In this document: positions 1 to 7,290 of the stretch, piece after piece | How positions within the stretch are numbered: position 1 is the first letter of the stretch | How the letters are laid out: every line of letters starts with the position of its first letter | Assembly: GCF_014117325.1 (NCBI RefSeq) | Contig: NZ_CP059732.1 | Location: forward strand, 496,001 to 560,000 | Length of the DNA stretch: 64,000 nt | From: Spirosoma foliorum | Lineage (GTDB): Bacteria; Bacteroidota; Bacteroidia; Cytophagales; Spirosomataceae | Direction of reading: 5' to 3' | Made by a program: the position numbers and the translations under genes | Notes under the pieces: model-generated | What the model saw: only the letters and a program-made list of their open reading frames with translations | Told to the model about the DNA's origin: nothing | Databases searched by the model: none

Positions 1-371
1 TTTGGCTTGAACCGACTAACGAAAATAGGGATCGTTTCATTAAATCACTTTTAGCATTTGGTTATGAGGAAGATCAAGTCCAACGTATGCGAGAAACGGA
101 CTTTACTCGACCGCAAATGATTCGTATTCACGACATTCCGATGGATGTTCTGACAAGTGTTCATCATCGTTTAGATTATTTTGCTTGTCGTAAACGAGCC
201 AGAGCATTTACTGCCAAAGAAGGCCAAGTCATCTATTTTCTACACATTAATGATCTACGTGAAACCAAAGTATTGGCTCGCCGTACGAAAGACTTAAACG
301 ACATCGTAATGATTGATGAAATTATTGACGAGGTCAAGAAAAATAGTGGTTCAGATATAAATAATTCCTAA
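1..371 (+). CDS. Nucleotidyltransferase-like protein, C-terminal part (cut by left edge)
   Basis: The reading frame is open from the first bases of the window to TAA at 369-371, so the gene begins upstream; the internal ATG at 87 is not its start. The visible 122 or so residues begin WLEPTNENRDRF and contain IPMDVLTS, a strand-like segment in which the Asp would fit a metal ligand, then VIYFLHINDLRETKVLARR and a final KDLNDI motif. This pattern (a short helix block, a D-x-L-T strand, a basic helix and a lysine/aspartate-rich end) resembles DUF6036/MNT-type minimal nucleotidyltransferases, often found in toxin-antitoxin or mobile contexts. The catalytic GS motif would lie outside the window, so activity cannot be judged. 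The stop is immediately followed by the GTG of exonuclease III, which suggests co-transcription. Confidence 0.6.
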   Translation, partial: WLEPTNENRDRFIKSLLAFGYEEDQVQRMRETDFTRPQMIRIHDIPMDVLTSVHHRLDYFACRKRARAFTAKEGQVIYFLHINDLRETKVLARRTKDLNDIVMIDEIIDEVKKNSGSDINNS

Positions 372-1142
372 GTGCAATTCATTTCCTACAACATTAATGG
401 CATTCGGGCAGCTATCCGAAATGGGCTGATCGACTGGCTATCCGACAAGAATTTCGATATTATTTGCTTTCAGGAGGTCAAAGCTACTGCCGATGTGGTG
501 GATTTGACTTTGTTGGAGCAACTGGGTTATCAGTACCATTGGCATGCTGCCGAAAAGAAAGGCTACTCTGGGGTAGCGACGTTTTCTAAAATCGCACCCA
601 CCAATGTAGTTTTAGGCTGTGGCTTGCCCGTTTATGATTGTGAAGGCCGTATCCTACGCACTGATTTCGGCGACCTGACCCTGTTGAATTGCTATTTCCC
701 CTCTGGAACATCGGGCGAGTTACGGCAAGGTGTGAAAATGGAGTTTCTGCGTGATTTTTACGACTATATAGAAAATCTGAAAAAGACCCGTCCTAAGTTG
801 ATCGTTGTGGGCGATTATAACATTGCTCATAATGCCATCGATATTCACGACCCTATACGAAACAAAAACTCAACCGGTTTCTTACCCGAAGAGCGGGCGT
901 GGATGGATCAATGGTTCGGTTCTGAAATGACTGATTCGTTTCGCTACAAACATCCCGATGAGGTTGCTTATAGCTGGTGGAGTTACCGGGCTGGCGCACG
1001 TGGCAATAACAAAGGCTGGCGTATCGATTATGCTTCGGTCACCGATAATCTTCGTGACCAAATCATTGATTGCCAGATGCTACCCGATGCCGTGCACGCC
1101 GATCATTGCCCGGTATATCTGAACCTGGATTTGACTGATTAA
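372..1142 (+). CDS. xth: Exodeoxyribonuclease III (AP endonuclease)
   Basis: This 256-residue protein is a full-length exonuclease/endonuclease/phosphatase-fold enzyme of the ExoIII family, which cuts DNA at abasic sites in base excision repair and degrades 3' ends. Visible motifs are the N-terminal SYNINGIRAA (Asn7), FQEVKA (metal ligand Glu35), GDYNIAH (Asp148, Asn150), the WWSYRAGARGNNKGWRIDY block typical of the family, and the C-terminal catalytic ADHCPV (Asp244-His245). It starts with GTG directly after the stop of the preceding gene, so translation is probably coupled. Its last codons (NLDLTD-stop) lie inside the left arm of an inverted repeat that continues into the next gene. Confidence 0.96.
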   Translation: MQFISYNINGIRAAIRNGLIDWLSDKNFDIICFQEVKATADVVDLTLLEQLGYQYHWHAAEKKGYSGVATFSKIAPTNVVLGCGLPVYDCEGRILRTDFGDLTLLNCYFPSGTSGELRQGVKMEFLRDFYDYIENLKKTRPKLIVVGDYNIAHNAIDIHDPIRNKNSTGFLPEERAWMDQWFGSEMTDSFRYKHPDEVAYSWWSYRAGARGNNKGWRIDYASVTDNLRDQIIDCQMLPDAVHADHCPVYLNLDLTD

Positions 1143-1222
1143 ATTGATGTTCTTGATTTTAGCACATTGATCAGTAGAAGAAAATCAGTTTAATCAGTCA
1201 AATCACATGAATCCCGGTTCAG
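1120..1222 (+). repeat. Long inverted repeat, family A, overlapping xth end and rluE start
   Basis: The left arm (about 1120-1148) and right arm (about 1184-1222) are inverted copies: CTGAACC-TGGAT plus TTGACTGATTAAA on the left and its complement on the right, where the right arm carries about 8 extra bases. The ends match the repeats at 4692-4804 and 24747-24850 (AACC[G/T]GGATT and ATGATTT[G/T]ACTGA). The left arm encodes the final codons and TAA of xth, and the right arm encodes the ATG and first six codons of rluE. Confidence 0.75.
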
Positions 1223-1803
1223 ACTACTTCCTCATCTACAAACCTTACCTCATGCTCTCGCAGTTTTCGCGGGAAGGGGAGAAGCAAACGTTGGCTGATC
1301 TGGATTTCGATTTTCCGACGGATGTGTACCCAGTCGGGCGGCTCGATGCCGATAGCGAGGGGCTTTTGCTACTAACGAACGATAAGCAATTAAATCATCG
1401 CTTACTCAACCCGAAGTTTCGGCATAATCGCACGTATTATGTTCAGGTGGATGGAGCGTTAACGGAAGGGGCTTGCCAACAGCTAAGCCAAGGGGTTACT
1501 ATTTCGGTAGATGGTAAAGCCTATTCTACATTACCGGCTAATACCCGAATTATAACCGAACCAGGCTTGCCCGAACGGAATCCGCCGATTCGATACCGGG
1601 CTACCATTCCAACGTCCTGGCTGTCTATTTCGCTGCATGAAGGTAAAAATCGGCAGGTGCGTAAAATGACTGCCGCTGTCGGCTTTCCAACCCTCCGGTT
1701 AGTGCGCTGGGCCATTGAAAGCCTCACTGCCGAAGGAATGGTTCCGGGTCAGGTTCGTGAGTTGAGTAGGGCGGAGGTGCTCAATGGATTGAGGCTGAAG
1801 TAG
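1207..1803 (+). CDS. rluE: 23S rRNA pseudouridine synthase, RluE type
   Basis: This 198-residue protein belongs to the RsuA/RluB/RluE branch of pseudouridine synthases and lacks an S4 domain, as RluE does. The opening FLIYKPYLMLSQFS, the catalytic GRLDADSEGLLLLT (Asp47), the RTYYVQVDG strand and the closing GKNRQVRKMTAAVGFPTLRLVR are all family signatures. E. coli RluE modifies U2457 of 23S rRNA; the same target is inferred here. The ATG at 1207 is placed by the short N-terminus of the family and lies inside an inverted repeat, so residues 1-6 (MNPGSD) are repeat-derived. The stop codon TAG is the first three bases of another inverted repeat. Confidence 0.93.
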   Translation: MNPGSDYFLIYKPYLMLSQFSREGEKQTLADLDFDFPTDVYPVGRLDADSEGLLLLTNDKQLNHRLLNPKFRHNRTYYVQVDGALTEGACQQLSQGVTISVDGKAYSTLPANTRIITEPGLPERNPPIRYRATIPTSWLSISLHEGKNRQVRKMTAAVGFPTLRLVRWAIESLTAEGMVPGQVRELSRAEVLNGLRLK

Positions 1804-1893
1804 CCTGGCCTGGCTGGCGCACCAGCGTCTACGTTCGGGTTGTAAACCCAATTATCCAACCCGGACGTAGACGCTGGTGCGCCGGCCAGGCTA
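1801..1893. repeat. Long inverted repeat spanning rluE stop to radC stop
   Basis: The left arm (1801-1841) begins TAGCCTGGCC and continues GGCGCACCAGCGTCTACG; the right arm (about 1858-1893) is its complement apart from a 5-base insertion in the left arm and one mismatch. The outer three bases of the left arm are the TAG stop of rluE and the outer three of the right arm are the TAG stop of radC on the other strand, so the element fills the convergent junction exactly. There is no T-tract. It could act as a bidirectional terminator or RNA-end stabiliser. Confidence 0.9.
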
Positions 1894-2586
1894 CAAAGTC
1901 CCTTCATCTGCAAAGCTGTAATAAGATTTATCTGTAAAAATCAGGTGATCAAGTACCGGAATATCGAGAAGTCGTCCGGCATCTTTGAGCTTCTTTGTCA
2001 AATCTTTATCCGCTTGCGATGGCAGGAGATTACCCGACGGATGATTATGAAATAAAATCATCGATGAGGCCAAATGCTCAATAGCCTGTTTGAAAATAAG
2101 CTTAGGATCGGCTACGGTTCCCGAAACACCACCCGTACTGATTTGAACCGGCCGTAAAATTTCGTTGGCTCGGTTCATCAATAAAATCCAGAACTCTTCG
2201 TGTGGCTTGTCGATCAAGTGCGGGATCATTTCGTTGTAAGCATCGCGCGAGCAGGTTACTTTAGCGCGTTGTGGCCGATCCTGCTCTTTCCGTCTTCGGC
2301 CTAACTCCAGAGCCGCTATGACGCTTATCGCCTTTGCTTCGCCAATACCTCGAAACTTTGAAAGGTCTTTGATACTCAGTTTGGCAAGGTCGTTGAGGTT
2401 ATTGTTGACGCTTTTAAGAATGATTTTAGCGACATCGACAGCCGTCAGGTCGACAGTGCCCGAGTTAATCAAGATCGCAATTAGCTCAGCTTCAGATAGG
2501 GCGGCTTTCCCCTTAAGTATGAGTTTTTCGCGTGGGCGGTCTTCTTCGGCCCAACTCTGAATGGTGCCTGAGTTCTGATAGGACAT
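1891..2586 (-). CDS. radC: RadC-family JAMM/MPN+ protein
   Basis: This 231-residue protein has an N-terminal helix-hairpin-helix-like part (KFRGIGEAKAISVIAALELGRRR) and a C-terminal JAMM metalloprotease-like domain with FHNHPSGN...SQAD and the EEFWILLMN strand. These are the hallmarks of RadC, whose biochemical role is still unsettled despite its DNA-repair name. The start MSYQNSGTIQSW at 2586 is chosen because the 21 upstream in-frame residues (to 2649) read like untranslated sequence and overlap the rpsT terminator. It converges with rluE and the two genes share an inverted repeat at their stops. Confidence 0.92.
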   Translation of the reverse strand: MSYQNSGTIQSWAEEDRPREKLILKGKAALSEAELIAILINSGTVDLTAVDVAKIILKSVNNNLNDLAKLSIKDLSKFRGIGEAKAISVIAALELGRRRKEQDRPQRAKVTCSRDAYNEMIPHLIDKPHEEFWILLMNRANEILRPVQISTGGVSGTVADPKLIFKQAIEHLASSMILFHNHPSGNLLPSQADKDLTKKLKDAGRLLDIPVLDHLIFTDKSYYSFADEGTL

Positions 2587-2635
2587 TTGCTTAAGTAAGT
2601 TACGGCGTAATTTTCGTTGACAAAATGCACAAAAA

Positions 2636-2661
2636 AACCTTACCCGCAAACAGGTAAGGTT
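2636..2661 (-). terminator. Rho-independent terminator of rpsT
   Basis: On the minus strand the sequence folds as AACCTTACC, loop TGTTTGCG, GGTAAGGTT followed by a run of seven T. It lies about 100 bases downstream of the rpsT stop and upstream of the chosen radC start, and argues against the longer radC reading frame. Confidence 0.8.
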
Positions 2662-2759
2662 CTATATGTATTGTCAGTGAAAATCAGTTATTGATTAGCA
2701 AGTTACTATTCGCGGCATGACCATCAATAACTTATAAACCAATAACAAATGCCTACTAC

Positions 2760-3026
2760 TTAAGCAGTGGCAACTTTCAAGCTATTAACTAAACGAGCCA
2801 GTTTCGACTTGTTGTTAGAAGCTTTGTTCTTGTGAATAATGTTGCGTTTTGCAAGTTTGTCCAATGCCGACGAAACAGTCTTGAACAGTTCAACTGCCAT
2901 TGCGTGATCGGTAGTGGTACGAAGTTTTTTCACCATGTTCCGAGTCGTAACATGTTGGTAACGGTTCAATAGACGCTTCTTGGCACTCGACCGTATTGCT
3001 TTTTTTGATGACTTATGATTTGCCAT
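2760..3026 (-). CDS. rpsT: 30S ribosomal protein S20
   Basis: The 88-residue product begins MANHKSSKKAIRSSAKKRLL and is very rich in lysine, arginine and alanine throughout, as expected for S20, which binds the 5' domain of 16S rRNA early in 30S assembly. The length fits the family. The start at 3026 is chosen because MANHKS is the conserved N-terminus; the extra 26 in-frame codons to 3104 cover the promoter. The gene is monocistronic, with its own promoter (3065-3095) and terminator (2636-2661). Confidence 0.97.
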   Translation of the reverse strand: MANHKSSKKAIRSSAKKRLLNRYQHVTTRNMVKKLRTTTDHAMAVELFKTVSSALDKLAKRNIIHKNKASNNKSKLARLVNSLKVATA

Positions 3027-3064
3027 TGGTATATAAATGAGATCGTTGTCGCGATATGAGGGCG

Positions 3065-3095
3065 CAAAAATACGAATTTCGGTTGGAATAACAAA
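3065..3095 (-). promoter_or_regulatory. Bacteroidota-type promoter of rpsT
   Basis: On the minus strand TTTG (complement of 3092-3095) is followed by exactly 19 bases and TATTTTTG (complement of 3065-3072). This matches the Bacteroidota sigma-A consensus TTTG / TAnnTTTG. The -7 element lies about 40 bases before the rpsT ATG. Confidence 0.8.
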
Positions 3096-3129
3096 TAGTT
3101 CCAACCGAAATTCTTTCTGCTAGCCCATC

Positions 3130-3528
3130 TTAAGGACGAATATCAGCGTTGACAATCAGCGTTTTTTCCCAGATCCCTTTGTTCTGAGCAATGAATTGCT
3201 TGTAGGCTGGACTGTTCTCAAAAGTTTTTATATCAGCTTCACTCTGAAACGTCAGGTAATGTACTACGTCATAGTCAGCAACAGCCTGATTTGGCAAAAT
3301 TGTCTTGCCAGATGTGTAATTGACGACCTGTGGAATTTCGTGCTTTAATGACGCAAAACCGTTCATATGCTGCTCAACTGCTGCACTTTCGACCCCTTTT
3401 TTGAATTTAATACACACAACTTGCTGTTTCTGAGCTTTTCTAGCGGGTGAGTAGGCACCGTAGATTGTTAAAGCGAAAGAGCACATTAACACAATAACAA
3501 GGGTATATCCTTTTGACTTGGCATTCAT
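3130..3528 (-). CDS. Dabb-domain (stress-responsive A/B barrel) exported protein
   Basis: From the ATG at 3528 the protein has 132 residues, with a signal peptide or membrane anchor (GYTLVIVLMCSFALTIYGAYS) and then a small alpha/beta domain. VVCIKFKKGVESAAVEQHM, YTSGKTILPN, ADYDVVHYLTFQSEADIKTFENSPAYKQF fit the Dabb (dimeric alpha-beta barrel) family, usually dimeric and of varied or unknown function. An upstream in-frame Met at 3576 would give a longer, less signal-like N-terminus. It is divergent from the next gene, with under 100 bases between them. Confidence 0.75.
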   Translation of the reverse strand: MNAKSKGYTLVIVLMCSFALTIYGAYSPARKAQKQQVVCIKFKKGVESAAVEQHMNGFASLKHEIPQVVNYTSGKTILPNQAVADYDVVHYLTFQSEADIKTFENSPAYKQFIAQNKGIWEKTLIVNADIRP

Positions 3529-3619
3529 GATTATTTGAGTTTGAATCGTTTTTCGAAATATTATTCTGAATAACATGGTTGTTTAATTGAATAGTTAACT
3601 ATTTTCCACTTAAAGTACC

Positions 3620-4687
3620 ATGTTTTATCAAATGTACAATTGTTTTATTTGGTTGATAGTTTCGGCTGCTATTTTTTTCGGAAGTTTAGTAAACGGCACG
3701 CCTTCCAAGGCTGAAATTCGGTCAGAAAAGTCCTTGCATTGGCGCTTTTCTGACCAATTCTTGGGTAATCATGGTCGACCTGTTTGGGGGTTTTATGCAC
3801 ACCAGCAAATTAATCGGTTAGCCGTCTTTACGTTGCCAGTAGAGATGATGCCTTTTTTCAAAAAACATATTGGTTTTTTAGCTGATAATGCTGTCAATCC
3901 CGACAAACGGCGGTATGCTGTTGTAGGTGAGGCACCACGGCATTTCATTGACCTTGATGCTTATCCGGATACCCTGGCAACTACGCTCCCTCGCTATTAC
4001 AAAGAAGCTACCGATCGGTATGGGGCCGATACATTAGCCTTGCATGGGCTGGTTCCCTGGCAAATTCAATTGACAAAGTATCAATTGACCGAAGCGTTTA
4101 AGCAGAGAAACGTCCGGCGTATCCTGCGCGTAGCTGCCGATTTAGGTCATTATATTGCTGATGCCAACGTGCCGCTACACACCACACGCAATTACAATGG
4201 CCAGTTGACCGGCCAGCAGGGAATTCATGGTTTCTGGGAGTCGCGTTTGCCAGAGCTATTTAGTACAGACTATGATTTCCTGACCGGGCAGGCCGAATAC
4301 ATTTATTCGCCCCAGAAAGTAGCCTGGCAAGCAGTATTCAAGGCAAATGCAGCACTTGACTCGGTCTTGCGTTTCGAACAGAAACTGACGGAAGCGATGG
4401 GAGAGACGCGGAAATTCGGTTTTGAAGAGCGAAATGGTATTACAACCAAAGTTTATTCGGCCGATTTCTCACAACGCTATCACGACCAATTGAAAGGGCA
4501 AGTCGAGCGCCAGATGCGGGCGTCCGTAAAAATGGTCGGTAATTTTTGGTACACCTGTTGGGTAGATGCCGGTCAGCCTGATTTGAGAGCCTTGGCGAAG
4601 TATCAGCTTACGGAAGAAGAACAAAAAGAAGAAGCCGAAGAAAAGAAGAGCTGGTTGAAGAGACTGTTTTCGGCAAGGGAGGAGTAA
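3620..4687 (+). CDS. Exported zinc-dependent phospholipase C / S1-P1 nuclease-like protein
   Basis: The 355-residue product starts with a probable signal peptide (CFIWLIVSAAIFFGSLVNG). The mature part shows the spaced zinc-ligand pattern of the phospholipase C/P1 nuclease fold: WGFYAHQQINR, APRHFIDLD, AADLGHYIADANVPLHT and GIHGFWES. The HxxxD and HxxxE pairs are what coordinate the trinuclear zinc site in this superfamily. The substrate (phospholipid or nucleic acid) cannot be decided from sequence. The C-terminus is an unusual charged tail (EEEQKEEAEEKKSWLKRLF). The gene converges on the isomerase-like gene across a family A inverted repeat. Confidence 0.75.
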   Translation: MFYQMYNCFIWLIVSAAIFFGSLVNGTPSKAEIRSEKSLHWRFSDQFLGNHGRPVWGFYAHQQINRLAVFTLPVEMMPFFKKHIGFLADNAVNPDKRRYAVVGEAPRHFIDLDAYPDTLATTLPRYYKEATDRYGADTLALHGLVPWQIQLTKYQLTEAFKQRNVRRILRVAADLGHYIADANVPLHTTRNYNGQLTGQQGIHGFWESRLPELFSTDYDFLTGQAEYIYSPQKVAWQAVFKANAALDSVLRFEQKLTEAMGETRKFGFEERNGITTKVYSADFSQRYHDQLKGQVERQMRASVKMVGNFWYTCWVDAGQPDLRALAKYQLTEEEQKEEAEEKKSWLKRLFSAREE

Positions 4688-4691
4688 TCTG

Positions 4692-4804
4692 AACCGGGAT
4701 TTTTATGATTTGACTGACCGACTATGATTTTATTATCTAGCTTTCTTTGAAAGCAAATTCAAAAGAAATCATAGTCGGTCAGTCAAATCATAAAAATCCT
4801 GGTT
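4692..4804. repeat. Long inverted repeat, family A (copy 2)
   Basis: Arms of 39 bases at 4692-4730 and 4766-4804 match with a single mismatch; the loop is about 35 bases. The arm reads AACCGGGATTTTTATGATTT then GACTGACCGACTATGATTT. It starts 5 bases after one stop codon and ends directly at the stop codon of the convergent gene. The arm differs from the copy at 24747-24850 by only about two positions in 40, so these are clearly related elements. Confidence 0.93.
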
Positions 4805-5674
4805 TTAGACCGACAACACCTTCATATACTCAGCATCGTTTTTCATGCTGATCAGTGATGACTCAGGATATTGTTCCTGCTCTACCAGAAAATACTTGAT
4901 ACCGCTGTCTTTAGCTATGCGTAATGTCTTTTTAAAGTCCACGTTACCTTTACCTAGGTCGTTCTGCACAGGCTTGCCGTCTTTCACGGTATAGTCTTTC
5001 ACGTGGCAAAGCTCGTAGCGTTTGCCATACTTTTTGAGGTGCTCTTCCGTATTTACACCCGCCACATCAATCCAGCACAGATCTAGTTCGAACATGACAT
5101 ATTTAGGATCGGTGTTCTCTAGCAGGACTTCCTGAGGCAGCTTGCCATCGAGGAGACGGAACGAATAGTCGTGGTTGTGATAACCAAATTTCAGCCCGGC
5201 CTTCTTCACCTCTTCACCAACTTTGTTGAATTGATCGGCCACTTTCTTCCAATCATCCAACGTTTTTTGTGCACCGTAGTAAGGGCAGAGCAGGTAAGTT
5301 AAACCAGCATCATGCGCCATTTCGATACTTTTCTTAAGTTGATCCGGCTTATCGACTTCACCGCGATAATTGAAGTGCGTACTGACCATCTTCACGCCCA
5401 GGCCATCGAGGAATGATTTGATTTCCTTTGGCTCCATACCCCACAGAAAACCTTGCGGACCACCATAACTCTCAAATTGCTTATAACCCATCTGAGCCAA
5501 TTGTGTCATGACGCCCTTAGGATCTTTCGGAATGACATCCCGGACGCTATATAGCTGTGCCCCAAACGGGTTGATGGGCTTGGCAAAAGCATTGGCTAAT
5601 AAGTCAGATTGACCAAGGGCGAAGGCTCCGGCTGTAAGCAGACCGGATTGTTTAAGAAAACTACGTCGTTGCAT
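4805..5674 (-). CDS. Tat-exported sugar phosphate isomerase/epimerase-like protein
   Basis: From the ATG at 5674 the product has 289 residues. It opens with a twin-arginine signal (MQRRSFLKQSGLLTAGAFAL) and continues as a xylose isomerase-like TIM barrel: GAQLYSVRD, KQFESYGG, VSTHFNYRG, LKFGYHNHDYSF, FELDLCWIDVAG, LCHVKDY and a C-terminal YFLVEQEQYPESSLISM. The His, Glu and Asp residues in these strands form the metal site in this family. Many Bacteroidota carry several such enzymes of unknown substrate. The 21 codons upstream to 5737 are discounted because the Tat motif should be near the start. Confidence 0.87.
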   Translation of the reverse strand: MQRRSFLKQSGLLTAGAFALGQSDLLANAFAKPINPFGAQLYSVRDVIPKDPKGVMTQLAQMGYKQFESYGGPQGFLWGMEPKEIKSFLDGLGVKMVSTHFNYRGEVDKPDQLKKSIEMAHDAGLTYLLCPYYGAQKTLDDWKKVADQFNKVGEEVKKAGLKFGYHNHDYSFRLLDGKLPQEVLLENTDPKYVMFELDLCWIDVAGVNTEEHLKKYGKRYELCHVKDYTVKDGKPVQNDLGKGNVDFKKTLRIAKDSGIKYFLVEQEQYPESSLISMKNDAEYMKVLSV

Positions 5675-5742
5675 AGGTAGAAAAAAGTTTTCGGCTTTAA
5701 AACGCAAATATGGCTCGGTTATGCGAATAAAGCTCATTTATG

Positions 5743-5853
5743 GGAGAAAAGGGAAGAAGGAGGAGGGGGACGAAGGCAGAAGCAGTATTTAATTTCTAAT
5801 TTATTCTTTTGCTTCTTCCCTTTCCTCCTTCCTCCCTTTCTTCCCCTTCCTGC
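5743..5853. repeat. Purine/pyrimidine-rich imperfect inverted repeat between divergent genes
   Basis: A purine-rich left part (GGGAGAAAAGGGAAGAAGGA and following) faces a pyrimidine-rich right part (GCTTCTTCCCTTTCCTCCTT and following), an imperfect inverted repeat of roughly 40-base arms around an AT-rich centre. It resembles the perfect repeat at 9010-9089. It sits between divergent genes and cannot be a terminator for either. A candidate -7 element TATCTTTG (5855-5862) follows, 20 bases before the rlmI start, without a clear -33 box. Confidence 0.65.
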
Positions 5854-5881
5854 CTATCTTTGCGGTCTTTCTTCAATACGA

Positions 5882-7078
5882 ATGACATTTTCCAAATTAT
5901 ATCTGCAGGCAGGACGCGATGAGGCTGTTCGGCGTTTCCACCCCTGGGTGTTTTCCAGAGCCATCAGCCGCTACGAGGGTAACCTGAGCGATGGCGATGT
6001 AGTAGAGGTCTTTGATAATAAAAACCGATATATCGCTACTGGGCATTATCACGACGGAAGTATTGCCGTGCGTATTTTCTCGTTCGGGGCAACGGCAGGC
6101 GGGCCTGTTATTCCCGATTTAGCCTATTGGACGAAGAAACTGGCCCATATTCGCAGCATTCGGCAAGTGATCGTTACTGGCGAAACAAACTGCTACCGAC
6201 TGGTGCATGGTGAGGGCGATGGCTGTACAGGCCTTATTATAGACATGTATAATGGTGTGGCGGTTGTACAGGCGCACTCCATAGGCATGCACCGCGAACG
6301 AGACATCATTGCCGATGCCCTCAAAGACGTTTTTGGGAATGAACTGACTGCCGTTTACGACAAAAGTGCCGATACATTGCCCGACGAATACGGCGCAACG
6401 GTTACGAATGGCTACCTTTTTGGCCGAACCCCTGTACCACATCCAGTCCAGGAAAATGGTAATACGTTTCTGGTTGACTGGATTACAGGACAGAAAACAG
6501 GATTTTTTCTCGATCAACGCGATAATCGGGCGCTCCTGGCCCAGTACGCTCAGGGCAAGGATGTTCTGAACGCGTTCTGTTATTCGGGTGGGTTTTCGGT
6601 GTATGCCCTCAAAGCGGGCGCTAACCTGGTTCATTCGGTTGATGTTTCTCAGAAGGCAATTGGCCTGACTAATCAAAACATTGAGGCCAACTTTGGTGAG
6701 ACCGACACGCGGCATGAGGCTTATGCAGAAGATGTGATGCATTATCTGAAAGCCCACGATCATAACTATGACGTGGTTGTGCTAGATCCACCTGCTTTTG
6801 CCAAAAGCCTTTCGGCGCGGCACCGGGCTGTGCAAGGCTACAAACGATTGAATGCAGAAGGTTTTCGCCGGGTAGCGAAGGGCGGAATTTTATTTACCTT
6901 TTCGTGCTCGCAGGTGGTAGACCGAGAGTTGTTTTATAATACAATTGTGGCCGCAGCGATTGAGGCCGGACGTCAGGTTCGTGTGCTACATCATCTGAGT
7001 CAACCTGCCGATCACCCTGTTAGTTTATTCCACCCAGAAGGCGGCTACCTGAAAGGGCTAGTGCTTTGGGTAGAGTAA
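5882..7078 (+). CDS. rlmI: RlmI-type 23S rRNA (cytosine-C5) methyltransferase
   Basis: The 398-residue protein has an N-terminal PUA RNA-binding domain (about 1-80: LQAGRDEAVRRFHPWVFSRAI, DGDVVEVFDNKNRYIATGHY), a middle domain (LTGLIIDMYNGVAVVQAHS region) and a C-terminal SAM methyltransferase. Motifs include FFLDQRDNR, VLNAFCYSGGFSVYALKAG (SAM binding), VHSVDVSQKA, VVVLDPPAFAKS and the catalytic Cys in TFSCSQ. E. coli RlmI makes m5C1962 of 23S rRNA; the same role is inferred here. The gene stands alone, with about 200 bases before the next. Confidence 0.9.
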   Translation: MTFSKLYLQAGRDEAVRRFHPWVFSRAISRYEGNLSDGDVVEVFDNKNRYIATGHYHDGSIAVRIFSFGATAGGPVIPDLAYWTKKLAHIRSIRQVIVTGETNCYRLVHGEGDGCTGLIIDMYNGVAVVQAHSIGMHRERDIIADALKDVFGNELTAVYDKSADTLPDEYGATVTNGYLFGRTPVPHPVQENGNTFLVDWITGQKTGFFLDQRDNRALLAQYAQGKDVLNAFCYSGGFSVYALKAGANLVHSVDVSQKAIGLTNQNIEANFGETDTRHEAYAEDVMHYLKAHDHNYDVVVLDPPAFAKSLSARHRAVQGYKRLNAEGFRRVAKGGILFTFSCSQVVDRELFYNTIVAAAIEAGRQVRVLHHLSQPADHPVSLFHPEGGYLKGLVLWVE

Positions 7079-7290
7079 TTTTTAGGTTTGTTGGTGGTAG
7101 CTTAACGAAATAGATAGGTTTGCTGTTAATATGTAGAAGCAATTAAAGTGCAACCTTTATTGGTCTGATAGATTAACATTAATTGCTTTCCGCTAATTTT
7201 GGGTCTCAACCGGTCTGGCACCTCGACGGTCTGATACTTTGGTGACCCGGTCAGTCCTTTCGTATAACCCGATTACATACATAGCTAATT

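Noticed and set aside
2587..2649. Longer N-terminus of RadC from 2649
   Set aside because: The extra 21 codons overlap the rpsT terminator and are unlike RadC N-termini.
6119..6763. 214-residue minus-strand frame opposite rlmI
   Set aside because: Fully inside the conserved methyltransferase gene; no protein-like motifs.
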